This document shows positions 47,567 through 59,000 of a stretch of DNA of 64,000 nucleotides, piece after piece. Below the pieces are notes generated by a model. That model saw only the letters and a program-made list of their open reading frames with translations, searched no databases and had not been told where the DNA came from. Position 1 is the stretch's first letter; every line of letters begins with the position of its first letter. Origin of the DNA: Balanoglossus misakiensis (taxonomy: Eukaryota; Hemichordata); contig CM082576.2 of assembly GCA_040954595.2 (NCBI GenBank), positions 18,414,001 to 18,478,000 on the forward strand, given 5' to 3'. A program made the translations under genes and the position numbers.

Positions 47567-47909
47567 TGAATCCAAATTGTCTTTTTGTTGTTGAAAATTC
47601 CTGGAAATGTTATGGACAGGCAATGTCTATTTTCCCTGAGAGTGCCAGCACCGGTTTTGTATTTCTGTTTTCCTGTTGCCCTTTGGAGATCTTGCTGCTT
47701 TGTCTTGGAGAAGAGTGATTGTGTTGTCTTTGTTTTCTCACAACATGATGTCATCATTTTGTATTCAAATTGGCGTACATGATCATGTTTTGGCTTCATA
47801 ATTTTTCATTAATGAAGATTTCAATGTTTTCCTTTTATATTACTGCTGTTTATGGTTGCATTTTGAGAATATTTTGATGAAAGAAATGTTGATTGTTGAA
47901 TGTTACAGA

Positions 47910-48007
47910 ATCTAATCAATGCCGCAGTGAAGGGTGATGTTGCAAAGATTCAGTCGCTGATAGCTGATGGATATGATGTCAATGCAAGGGGTAAATACCC
48001 AGGGCAG
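47910..48007 (+). CDS. Ankyrin exon 1 (first recognisable)
   Basis: Follows TTGAATGTTACAG and is followed by CAG|GTAAGT. It encodes NLINAAVKGDVAKIQSLI, the capping first repeat of an ankyrin domain, then DGYDVNARGK. The expected length is 33 codons; the exact base count should be verified. Confidence 0.75.
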
Positions 48008-48231
48008 GTAAGTGTTCGTATTGACCAATGTTTTATACAGAGTCATCGCTCAGGGCTAGCGTTTGATATTTAATTTTTCACATGCGGTGCATGCAGGAAC
48101 TTAAAAAAATTGTGTGTAACTGTATTTCAATTACGTGCAACAAAATAACGATAGACAGCCTGGGTTTTTGGTAAGTAACAACTTTTAATAGAAATATCTT
48201 TTTAAAATAACGAATTTTGTTGAAATAAAAT

Positions 48232-48831
48232 GGATTCTTGGTGCAAACAAGATATTCCTAATGTCAATTCTTCCACAAAGATAAACTTACAGACACGGAG
48301 AGGTCTGCTGCAAGCAGTATTTTTAGGGGTCAACTATGGTGTTTCAAATTCTCTGTGGCAAGAACTAATTCTCAACTGGGGTGTTTTTCAAGGTCCATCG
48401 CACTATTCTGTTTGCAAATACATCATTGCAGTTTGCCACGCCGCTTTCTATAGCACCCCTGATGCTGTTACTGTAGTAGCACTAGCTGAACCCCTGAAAT
48501 GTTCCAGGACCACTTCAACTGTTCACATGTAATATTTTATGCCAGCATTTGAGCAGAGACGTTTCAGAAACATTTCAATGGTTATGAGTGACTGGCTTTT
48601 CACACAACAGTAACACTGAATCAACTAGATATCTATGAACTTCCAAAATACCACACACTCCCAAAATGATATCACAACACCACATTTAGATTGTGCAAAA
48701 ACAGACCTACACTAGCCCACAAATATAAATAACCTCAATTCAGCGCAGACTTTTTCATCAACAGTTCCAGTTTTACCTAGTGTGAACATGGTATCAGTCT
48801 ACAGTTTGGTTCAATGTGGTTCAACCACATA
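48232..48831. other. Intron, nothing recognised
   Basis: Part of the intron between ankyrin exons 1 and 2. An open frame at 48230-48532 has no domain. Confidence 0.5.
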
Positions 48832-49001
48832 CAGTAATACCTGTCGAAATGGAACATGCCGTATCTGGAAAACTGTCTATAATGAACACGTTTTCCTGTC
48901 CCCTTGACATAGAACCACGTGTTAAAAGAACCTTTACAAACCAGAAACGTCTGTAAACTGAACAATTTCTTCTGTCCCTTTGGATTAGACAGGTTTTACT
49001 G
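48832..49001. mobile_element. TA-flanked MITE, copy 2
   Basis: CAGTAATACCTGTC ... GACAGGTTTTACTG with TA on both sides (48830-48831 and 49002-49003). Same family as 41186-41335. It lies in the intron between ankyrin exons 1 and 2. Confidence 0.8.
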
Positions 49002-49261
49002 TACATGTGTTTTGGTCATAGAGAATTGTCACTCAACCTTAGAAAATACTATTATTATGATCTTTCAGATTGAAATCAATATCAGTCTATTACTGAAATA
49101 ACACACCATCGTAATCGAAACCATTATTACAATAGTGACTGAAGCTCATTGTGATGAAATTCCTAGAGTTTCCTCATCAAAAGATCAAGCAGTTGACTCA
49201 CATTGCAAGTATCAGATTTGTGATGTCATTTTTATTCCAACATTAAACGTCTTTATTCCAG

Positions 49262-49360
49262 AATGATTCCACAGCATTGCATGCAGCGTCCTTCAAAGGT
49301 AAATTGGATGCTGTCAGGATGTTGATTAGCCATGGTGCAGATGTCAATGCGAAGGATGAG
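49262..49360 (+). CDS. Ankyrin exon 2
   Basis: 99 bp, phase 0, between TTTATTCCAG and GAG|GTACGT. It encodes ALHAASFKGKLDAVRMLI and HGADVNAKDE, a textbook ankyrin repeat that differs from the amplified type. Confidence 0.9.
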
Positions 49361-50177
49361 GTACGTGAACTGACTTATCACTTTATTATGGATAATGTGG
49401 CCACACAATTGGATAATAAAAAAATGCCTTTGAAAAAGACCTAATTACAACACTCTTATTTTCATCCAAAATTACTTTGCATGATCCAAATTCAATGGGA
49501 AGAAACAAGCTAACCCTGAACAAGAAGAGGGAAAGGCCAAAAAGTATTACCCATACTGATTTAGTTTTACTAACCATGATACCCTTGGGATCCAGCCATA
49601 GGAAGGACAGTGGGACACATTGCACTCTAAATTTAACAATCTTTACAATTTAGCCAAAGATGTTGAACCATAGTGTATTTGACACATTTGTTCCGAATGA
49701 ATAAATATGTTCCAGAAAGTAAATTTTGATGCATTTTTTTGTGTTTCACCAAAGTTAACACATTTTTATTTTTTTTCAAGCCATCTCTGAAATTTTGCTG
49801 GCAATCTTTTTTTAAATCTTCCACATCCCCTCCATCCTTAGTTAAGCTATGGAGTCTAAAACATCCAATGTTAAAAACTATATGACCAGTCAAAGCGTTT
49901 TCCTCGCTGTTAGAATCAATTGAGATTCTTCACCGTCATTCTTTGATCTGTATTCATTTTAACAGTCGGCAATTTTCATTTTGTGTGTAGAAGGACTGTG
50001 CATTATCCTTTCAAATCAGTCAGTATGCCATTCTTGCTTGTTTTTTGCAATATGGCTGATACTTTTGATATTTGTTTATTTATTTGTAGGTTTGTTTGTT
50101 TGTTTGTTTAAAGAAACCTCATATTACATTTCAATTTTTGTGACATTGTTCCCATGCTTCTCCTTCATTACTTACAG

Positions 50178-50276
50178 GATGGAGTCACCCCTTTGAATGA
50201 TGCAGCAGGGTTTGGTGGTGAAGGCTGTGTCAGATTGTTATTGGAACACAAAGCTGATGTTACCATACAAACCCAG
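50178..50276 (+). CDS. Ankyrin exon 3 (first of the amplified type)
   Basis: 99 bp, phase 0. GVTPLNDAAGFGGEGC then VRLLLEHKADVTIQTQ. It carries Cys in the loop, shared only with exons 4, 10 and 20. Confidence 0.9.
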
Positions 50277-50441
50277 GTAAATACCAACTTGACTTCTGCA
50301 GGTTAATCTATCAGTATGGAATGATTTATTCATTCATTTTTTGTTTGTTTGTTTGTTTGTATGTTTTTTGTTTAAGGAAAATGACACATTACGTTTAATT
50401 TTTGTGACATTGTTCTCATGCTCCTCCTTCATTACTTACAG

Positions 50442-50543
50442 TGGGGAGACACCCCTTTGCACTCTGCAGCAAGGAGGGATGTTGGTGAAGGCTGTGTCAG
50501 ATTGTTATTGGAACAAAAAGCTGATGTAACCATACAAAACAAG
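50442..50543 (+). CDS. Ankyrin exon 4
   Basis: 102 bp, phase 0. WGDTPLHSAARRDVGEGC then VRLLLEQKAD. It has a one-codon insertion relative to exon 3 and Gln in place of the usual His. Confidence 0.9.
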
Positions 50544-53333
50544 GTAAATACCAACCTGACTTCTGCAGGTAAATTCTAAAAGTATGAGCTTTCTCAATAG
50601 TGCCATTTCCTCTGTAGTTTTCTTAGTAAATTGTGTCTGGGATACAATGTATATATTTGTCCATTGCCCTTTGAATCAAAACTACTCCCTCCATTGGTCA
50701 GGTGTTGTACAGATAGACTGATGACAGTCCATGCCAATCCTATCACAGAACGTATCAGATAGGGTGATTGTCTGTCGGCCTCCAGCATCTGCCAACTCCT
50801 GTCTGGTACCTAATACAATTCATCATAAGGAGGTGCCATATAATTTGTCACTGTCCTTTGAATCAAAACTACTTCCTCTCGGCCAGGTGTTGTCCAGACA
50901 CAGGCAAGTATTGATTCATTATGGTGATGTGATTGTCTCTCCTATATCTGAGACATTTGATCTCCACTGTGAGCAATTTGGAGTTATGAGAAAGGGGGAT
51001 TGTCTCCAGCATCTGCCAAAAACTGTCTTGTTGAACATAAGGATGTTGTTGTTTATTGCATTGTTTATCGTCAATCTTTTGTGGTTTAAATAATAATCTC
51101 ATTATTGGCACAGCGATTTCTGTCTGTCCTTCTGTAGACAGATTTTGTTCCACTCATATCTTGAGAGAAATTGAATCCAATGATATGAAATTTTGTATGT
51201 AGCATTGTTATGATAAGTTCTAGATCTGATAAGATTTTGGTGGGTATGGCTTATTAATAAATTCTCCTTTGCATATTTGTGTGTGGTCGAACGTTAATTC
51301 ACTACATACACATGTAGAATAACATAAACAGTGTCTTGTATCAAACATAATTAATGGAAAAAGGGAAGCGAGAAAGAGAGAGACTTTGTCCCTTTAATAT
51401 TCAGGAATTTACTTTTCTTGTATACGTACACTCTTATAATGATTGTAAATCTTGAGAATGGCTATCAAGTTGACAACCCTCGCACAAGTACATCATGTAC
51501 ATAAACAAAAATAGTCTGGTTTGTGGAGCCTCCTCCCTTTTTTACAGGAAGTACTTTCAAAATATGTTTATGCAATCAGTCCACACTCATGCTCAGTTTT
51601 GTGTCAGAATTATAGTCATAGCAACATTTTGAGTAAGACTTTACCAGAAGAACTTGTTTTCATTGCGGCTCTGATTGGGGCCGTTTTAAAAAGGGGTTTG
51701 TTTGGCAACTTTTAGGACCGAAGGACGGATGCGCAGCCATGGTCACATCACACATGTCAAGTTGGGGACTTGCTGGGGGCAGGGGTGCTTGTTGACGGTG
51801 CCGAGAGGAGTCGGCCAGTTTTAGCTTGTACTTCAGGCAGAATAGCACAGTGCCAACCCAATTTACCTTTTATAAACTTTATAAAATATAATACATTTTA
51901 ACATTAAATTGTTCAGTCGGATGATTTTTTTCATCATAATGAGCAACACAGCGGCAGCATTTGGATTGCTCTTTCTCTTGGAAATAGCTCAAGCTTATAA
52001 AACATGAGGTCTGTGCGGCTCCACTCCTCAGCTTCTCATCACTGTCTGTCACTTACCCAATCATTTCAAAGGGGGTGATCAAGATGGCCAGAACAGCAAG
52101 TTTTAACCAACCAGGTTCCAGAACCTGAGAGAAGGTGCTAAAAGCATGCAATAGATATATTGATGAGATAAACATTGGGAACAATAGGATGAAGGGAAGT
52201 GTGACTGGTCCAATCTGTTCTGTTTTAGTGTGGGGCACGGCTGGAATGGTTACACAAATGTCCTTGAAAGTTAGTGCTACTGTGGCTTCCAATGTTATCT
52301 CTTATGAAGAGTTTTGATAATTTTGTTTGTTCTTTATATTACATGAAAAGAATGACTGCATTCATTGCATTTAATTTTGTTTGCCACACATTCCCATTGG
52401 CCACAGTGTCCACTGAAGTCTTTCTTTGGTTATTAGACTTTTTGATGCAGTGCGATGGAGAAAGGGAATCAGTGTTAACTTTCTTCAGATGGTTTTTTTT
52501 GGTGAAATTCAAGTTTTTTTTATTTAAACGCTATTTATACAAATAACGAGTGACACCATTGCACAACTCTACTTGATATTGTTGGACCACTCAGTAGAAA
52601 TTTATTTTAATGATGATTGATTTATCCCTTGTCACATACAATTTCTCTGTTATTTCCCCTTTGATCGACATCGTTCAGTCTGCACAGCTTGGCTACTTTG
52701 TGCTGAGAACAGTCTGATGCCCTCCTACAGGAAATAAACATAGTTTGGTTAGCTCAGATGTTTGATCTGTTTCCACATAAATCTCCACATATCTCAAATT
52801 TTTCATCATATTGGAGATGAGATGTGATTATTCAAAATTCTTCTGACAATTCTACTAAATGTCACTGTAGTTGTTTGCTAAATCTTCTTCTATATTGTGC
52901 AGGTTGCAAAAATAAATTGGTCCCATTCACTAACATCACATCACTGTCAGTTTTTTGATAGAAAATCATAAATAAAGTTCAGTTTAAAATTGGTGTATTG
53001 GTTATCCGTAATGTTATCTGTTTTGCAAGTTGTCAAATTTGAGTTTGTTTGTGAATTATTTATAGTAACTTTTCTTTCTGTATCAACTGGCAGATATTTT
53101 GTCAGAATTCTTTTAGCTCGTTAAAATGCATGTATAAAACTGAATTACACATCTTGTGTGTAGAGTCGATACTGTTTCTGTTCAAATGCCATTTACTGTT
53201 GGTTAATATTATCCACAAGGGAGTTTGCGATTATTTGTCGTTTGTGTGTTTGTTCGATCGTTCATTTTAACAAAATAACCTCATGTTACATTTCATTTTT
53301 CTTCTCATCATGCTCCTCCTTCATTACTTACAG
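50544..53333. other. Long intron with dispersed repeats
   Basis: This 2.8-kb gap separates exons 4 and 5. It contains two diverged copies of a block with CTTTGAATCAAAACTACT (about 50675 and 50855), also found after decayed exon 24 (about 62865), and dispersed repeat R1 (51283-51402). No additional ankyrin exon was found. Confidence 0.6.
51283..51402. repeat. Dispersed repeat family R1, copy 3
   Basis: GGTCGAACGTTAATTCACTA, ACATGTAGAATAACATAA and TTGTATCAAACATAATTAAT to GACTTTGTCCCTTTAA, the same order as 19488-19640. Confidence 0.8.
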
Positions 53334-53435
53334 AATGGAGACACCCCTTTGCATTATGCAGTAAGAGGGTGTCGTGGTGAAGGCCTTGTCAGATTGTTAT
53401 TGGAACACAAAGCTGATGTGACCATACCAAACAAG
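53334..53435 (+). CDS. Ankyrin exon 5
   Basis: 102 bp, phase 0. NGDTPLHYAVRGCRGEG and then KADVTIPNK; Pro replaces Gln near the end. Confidence 0.9.
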
Positions 53436-53606
53436 GTAAATACCAACATGACGTCTGCAGGTTAATTCTGTCAATGCGGATATATTTATTCATTTTATTG
53501 TGTGTTTGTCTATTTGTTTGTTTGTTTGTTTGTTTGGTTAAGGAAATTTCACATTACATTTCAATTTTGTGACATTATTCTCATGCTCCTCCTTCATTAC
53601 TTACAG

Positions 53607-53708
53607 ACAGGAGACACCCCTTTGCATTATGCAGCAAGGAGGGATGGTGGTGAAGGCCTTGTCAGATTGTTATTGGAACACAAAGCTGATGTGACCATAC
53701 AAAACAAG
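53607..53708 (+). CDS. Ankyrin exon 6
   Basis: 102 bp, phase 0. TGDTPLHYAARRDGGEG and KADVTIQNK. It starts with Thr, as does exon 23. Confidence 0.92.
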
Positions 53709-53868
53709 GTAAATACCAACCTGACTTCTGCAGGTTTATTCTATTGATGCGGATATATTTATTCATTTATTTGTTTGTTTGTTTGTTTGTTTGTTTGTTT
53801 AAGGAAATTTCACATTAGATTTCAATTTTTGTAACATTATTCTCATGCTCCTCCTTCATTACTTACAG

Positions 53869-53970
53869 GATGGAGACACCCCTTTGCATGATGCAGCAAG
53901 GAGGGATGATGGTGAAGCCCTTGTCAGATTGTTATTGGAACACAAAGCTGATGCTAACATACGAAACAAG
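53869..53970 (+). CDS. Ankyrin exon 7
   Basis: 102 bp, phase 0. DGDTPLHDAARRDDGEA and KADANIRNK; Arg in the last turn. Confidence 0.92.
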
Positions 53971-54122
53971 GTAAATACCAACCTGACTTCTGCAGGTTTA
54001 TTCTATTGATGCGGATATATTTATTCATTTATTTGTTTGTTTGTTTGTTTGTTTAAGGAAATTTCACATTAGATTTCAATTTTTGTAACATTATTCTCAT
54101 GCTCCTCCTTCATTACTTACAG

Positions 54123-54221
54123 GATGGAGACACCCTTTTGCATTATGCAGCAAGGTTTCGTGATGAAGGCCGTGTCAGATTGTTATTGGAACACAAAGCT
54201 GATGCTAACATACAAAACAAG
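54123..54221 (+). CDS. Ankyrin exon 8
   Basis: 99 bp, phase 0. DGDTLLHYAARFRDEGR; the helix-start Pro of T-P-L-H is Leu, an unusual loss in an ankyrin repeat. Confidence 0.92.
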
Positions 54222-54360
54222 GTAAATACCAACCTGACTTCTATAGGTTAATTCTGAAAGTATTGAAATATTTTTTTGTTTTTTTTTTGTTTAAGGAAAT
54301 TTCACATTATATTTCAATTTTTGTGACATTATTCTCATGCTCCTCCTTCATTACTTACAG

Positions 54361-54459
54361 GATGGAGACACTCCTTTGCATTATGCAGTAAGGGATGGTG
54401 ATGAAGGCCATGTCAGATTGTTATTGGAACACAAAGCTGATGTGACCATACAAAACAAG
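54361..54459 (+). CDS. Ankyrin exon 9
   Basis: 99 bp, phase 0. DGDTPLHYAVRDGDEGH and KADVTIQNK. Closest relative is exon 15, on the far side of the Ty3 element. Confidence 0.92.
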
Positions 54460-54607
54460 GTAAATACCAACCTGACTTCTGCAGGTTTATTCTATCAATG
54501 CGGATATATTTATTCATTTATTTGTTTGTTTGTTTGTTTATGGAAATTTCACATAATATTTCAATTTTTGTGACATTATTCTCATGCTCCTCCTTCATTA
54601 CTTACAG

Positions 54608-54709
54608 GATGGAGACACTCCTTTGCATTATGCAGCAAGGAGGGTTGGTGGCGAATGCCTTGTCAGATTGTTATTGGAACACAAAGCTGATGCTAACATA
54701 CAAAACAAG
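54608..54709 (+). CDS. Ankyrin exon 10
   Basis: 102 bp, phase 0. DGDTPLHYAARRVGGEC and KADANIQNK. Closest relatives are exons 16 and 20. Confidence 0.92.
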
Positions 54710-54857
54710 GTAAATACCAACCTGACTTCAGCAGGTTTATTCTATCACTGCGGATATATTTATTCATTTATTTGTTTGTTTGTTTGTTTAAGGAAATTTC
54801 ACATTAGATTTCAATTTTTGTGACATTATTCTCATGCTCCTCCTTCATTACTTACAG

Positions 54858-54959
54858 GATGGAGACACTCCTTCGCATGATGCAGCAAGGAGGGATGATG
54901 GTGAAGCCCTTCTCAGATTGTTTTTGGAACACAAAGCTGATGCTAACATACGAAACAAG
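54858..54959 (+). CDS. Ankyrin exon 11
   Basis: 102 bp, phase 0. DGDTPSHDAARRDDGEA, with the altered helix LLRLFLEHKAD. Identical to exon 13. Confidence 0.92.
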
Positions 54960-55107
54960 GTAAATACCAACCTGACTTCTGCAGGTTTATTCTATTGATG
55001 CGGATATATTTATTCATTTATTTGTTTGTTTGTTTGTTTAAGGAAATTTCACATAATATTTCAATTTTTGTGACATTATTCTCATGCTCCTCCTTCATTA
55101 CTTACAG

Positions 55108-55209
55108 GGTGGAGACACTCCTTCGCATGATGCAGCAAGGAGGGATGGTGGTGAAGGCCTTGTCAGATTGTTATTGGAACACAAAGCTGATGCTAACATA
55201 CAAAACAAG
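55108..55209 (+). CDS. Ankyrin exon 12
   Basis: 102 bp, phase 0. GGDTPSHDAARRDGGEG. Identical to exon 14. Confidence 0.92.
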
Positions 55210-55357
55210 GTAAATACCAACCTGACTTCAGCAGGTTTATTCTATCACTGCGGATATATTTATTCATTTATTTGTTTGTTTGTTTGTTTAAGGAAATTTC
55301 ACATTAGATTTCAATTTTTGTGACATTATTCTCATGCTCCTCCTTCATTACTTACAG

Positions 55358-55459
55358 GATGGAGACACTCCTTCGCATGATGCAGCAAGGAGGGATGATG
55401 GTGAAGCCCTTCTCAGATTGTTTTTGGAACACAAAGCTGATGCTAACATACGAAACAAG
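55358..55459 (+). CDS. Ankyrin exon 13
   Basis: 102 bp, phase 0, a duplicate of exon 11. The 500-bp block of exons 11-12 is repeated as exons 13-14. Confidence 0.92.
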
Positions 55460-55607
55460 GTAAATACCAACCTGACTTCTGCAGGTTTATTCTATTGATG
55501 CGGATATATTTATTCATTTATTTGTTTGTTTGTTTGTTTAATGAAATTTCACATAATATTTCAATTTTTGTGACATTATTCTCATGCTCCTCCTTCATTA
55601 CTTACAG

Positions 55608-55709
55608 GGTGGAGACACTCCTTCGCATGATGCAGCAAGGAGGGATGGTGGTGAAGGCCTTGTCAGATTGTTATTGGAACACAAAGCTGATGCTAACATA
55701 CAAAACAAG
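55608..55709 (+). CDS. Ankyrin exon 14
   Basis: 102 bp, phase 0, a duplicate of exon 12. The following intron carries the Ty3/gypsy insertion. Confidence 0.92.
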
Positions 55710-55819
55710 GTAAATACCAACCTGACTTCTGCAGGTTAATTCTGAAAGTATTGAAATATTTTTTTTTTTTTTGTTTAAGGAAATTTCACATTATATTTCA
55801 ATTTTTGTGACATTATTCT

Positions 55820-55992
55820 TGTAATATATTGATATATTATTGTGGGCTCATTCCTAGAGAGATTAGACAGACGCAGGACATGTTCAACTGAACGACAGCC
55901 GTGCTGCTTCTTTATTGCTAACTGCGCATGCTCACAAGCACAGCCTCGTACACAGCACTTTTACATAGCAGTTAATATACCAATACATAACA
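55820..55992 (-). repeat. 3' LTR of the Ty3/gypsy element
   Basis: 173 bp with TG...CA ends, identical by eye to 60343-60515. It is short for an LTR. Confidence 0.95.
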
Positions 55993-56051
55993 CTGCTTCC
56001 CCCTTGAAATTTGGGTAGCTTACATGGTAACACAACTCAACAGAAAACACT

Positions 56052-59000
56052 TCACAGATCAAGTTTTACAACAGGCTTTCTCACCCTCTGAGACCTTCTA
56101 AGAGGTACGCTTTCTGGAGTAGTATTTGAAACCTCTGTACTAACTTCATCTGTTTTGAAACTCTCAATAGCAACATTTGAACTTTGTTTCACTGGTGAAT
56201 GATCAATGCTTTCAGAAGGAATATTTCTCTTAGTGTGTACAGCATCATTCTCAATGAAATCAGGTACAACAACTTCTGGTTCATTAACATAATCAGGTAC
56301 ATTGTCATGTGCTCTAATCAAATGATCAGTATGAACAAATCTCATCGAATGACCAACTCTAACTACATAACGTCGTGGTCCACACACTTTCACAATAGTG
56401 CCTGGGATCCATTTCTCCAGCTTCGAATTTGGTCTTTTGTTTCGTACACGAACTCTATCATACATCTGAAAGGTTCTTTCATTGACAGACATGTCATGAT
56501 ATTGCTTTTGTTTTTCTTGTTTCTTTTCAACCATTTGTGCAAGATTAGGTTTAACCAAACTCAATCTGCTTCGCAAAATTCTCTTTACCATCATCTCAGC
56601 TGGACTGACACCAGTAACACTATGTGGTGTTATCCTATATCTCAGTAAGAAATTGGCAAGTCGGTGTTTCATGGACATTCCCTTTATACCATGAAAAACT
56701 TGTTTCAACAATGCCTCCTTGACAATTCTCACTGATCTCTCAGCTGCCCCATTTGACTGTGGGTGGTAGGGCGGAACTAAAGTATGCTTTATACCATTCT
56801 TACTCATAAACTCTGCAAACTCTGCTGAAGTAAATTGTGGTCCATTATCTGACACAAGTTCTTCAGGCAGACCATGATTCGCAAAAATCAAACGCAACTC
56901 ATCAATTGTGCGGTCACTTGTGGTCGAAGTCATATGTTTCGCCTCAATCCACTTTGAGTGACTGTCAACTAATATCAAAAAGTAATCAGTGCCTTTCTGA
57001 CAGAAATCAATGTGTACACGTTGAAATGGACGTGTGGGCCATTTCCATGGTATCAATGGAGCACTAGATGGAGCACTCCTCACACTCTGACAAACAGTGC
57101 AAACTTTCACCGTTTTCTCAATTTCCTCATCCATTCGAGGCCACCAGACACATGTACGCGCAATTGCTTTCATACTACACACACCAGGATGTTCCCAGTG
57201 TAATTCGCTCAACATTTTCTCTTGGAAAACTGCTGGAATTATAACCCTGGTTCCCCAAAGTACACAGCGTTGTTCACATGATAACTCATGCCGTCTACTG
57301 TGATATGGTTTCATTGACTCGTCAATACAATGCTCAGGCCAACCAGTCATTACAAACTGATGGACCCGACTCAATACTGGATCAGTGCATGTTGCTTTGG
57401 CAATGTCGGTTGCTGTAATCGGAAAATCATCATCCACAGCCCTTACTGTATATATCCTACTCTCACTAGCTACATTAGAAATCTCATGTGGTAAACGCGA
57501 AAGAGCATCACAATTTGCATGATCTTCTGATCTCCTATACTCTATATCATAGTCGTAGGCTGATAATATCAATGCCCATCTCTGCATGCGTGCTGCAGCT
57601 AAAGTAGGAATAGCTGATTTTGGACCTAAGAGTGCCAATAACGGTTTATGGTCAGTAATCAAAGTGAACTTACGACCGTATAGAAACTGGTGAAATTTCT
57701 TCACTCCAAATACAATAGACAATGCTTCACGTTCGATCTGCGCATAATTCTTTTCGCTGGCATTCAAGCTGCGCGATGCATATGCAATAGGTCTCTCTTG
57801 ACCATTATCCATCACATGGCTAATCACTGCACCTAGTCCATAACTAGACGCGTCACAAGCTAGTCTCAGTTCGCGCTTTGTATCATAATGCACTAATAAA
57901 GCATCACTGGACAGACCATTTTTACACAGATCATACGCCTTCTGGCAATCAGATGTCCATTTCCACTTGACATCCTTTTTGAGCAACTTGTGCAATGGTG
58001 CTAGTATAGTAGCAAGATCTGGCAGAAATGAATGGTAATATTGAACCATGCCTAGGAAAGATCTCAACTCGTGAACATTTCTGGGAATTGGTGCTTTCTT
58101 TATAGCATCAACTTTCTCATCAACTGGATGTAGCCCGTCGGCATTAATCCTGAGACCAAGATAGACAACTTCAGATTTTAGGAATTTACATTTATCCAAT
58201 TTCAGATGAATATTGTGTCGATCCAATCTTTCTAACACTTCATCAAGGATATGGAGGTTTTCTTGCCAATTTTCTCCACCAAGAAGTATGTCATCTTGTT
58301 TACATACACATTTTTCAACTCCTTGCAAAATTTGATCCATTTTTGCCTGAAATATCTTGGGTGCGGATTTTACCCCATAAGGCAATTTGGTATATGAATA
58401 CAACCCTTTATGAGTGTTAATTGTGAGGTACCCCTGACTCTCCTTATCAACACTAAGTTGTGCGTATGCATGTGACAAATCAAGTTTTGTGAAAACTTTG
58501 GACCCAGCTAATTCAGCATACAAGTCTTGAGTAGTGGGAAGTGGATACTGCTCATCCTCTACAGCTTGGTTTATGGTAACTTTGTAGTCACCACATATTC
58601 TCACAGACTTGTCGGCCTTTGGAACTACTACAATAGGACTGGCCCAATCCGACCTCTCGGTTTTTACAATCACGCCGTTTTTCTCGAGTTTTTCCAACTC
58701 TTTTTCGACTGCATCTTTCAAAGCATAAGGAACTCTACGTGGCTTGATAAACACAGGCTTTGCATTATCGCGAACAGTGATGTGCGCTTCAAACCCTTTC
58801 ATACCCTCATAGCTGTCATCAAACAACTGTGCATGTTTTGACAGAAGTTTATCAAGTTGTTTCTTTGCATTGCTCTGATTCGAGAAACTCGTGGCAGATG
58901 AATTGGTTACACTGAATATCTCACCCCAATTCAACCTGATCTTATTGAGCCAATTTCTGCCCAATAAAATAGGTTTTCTTACAACATTAGCCACTACCAT

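Noticed and set aside
53502-53747. Ankyrin exons extended into flanking (GTTT)n sequence
   Set aside because: Flanking Leu/Phe/Val/Cys-rich translations come from introns; clear AG and GT sites delimit each exon.
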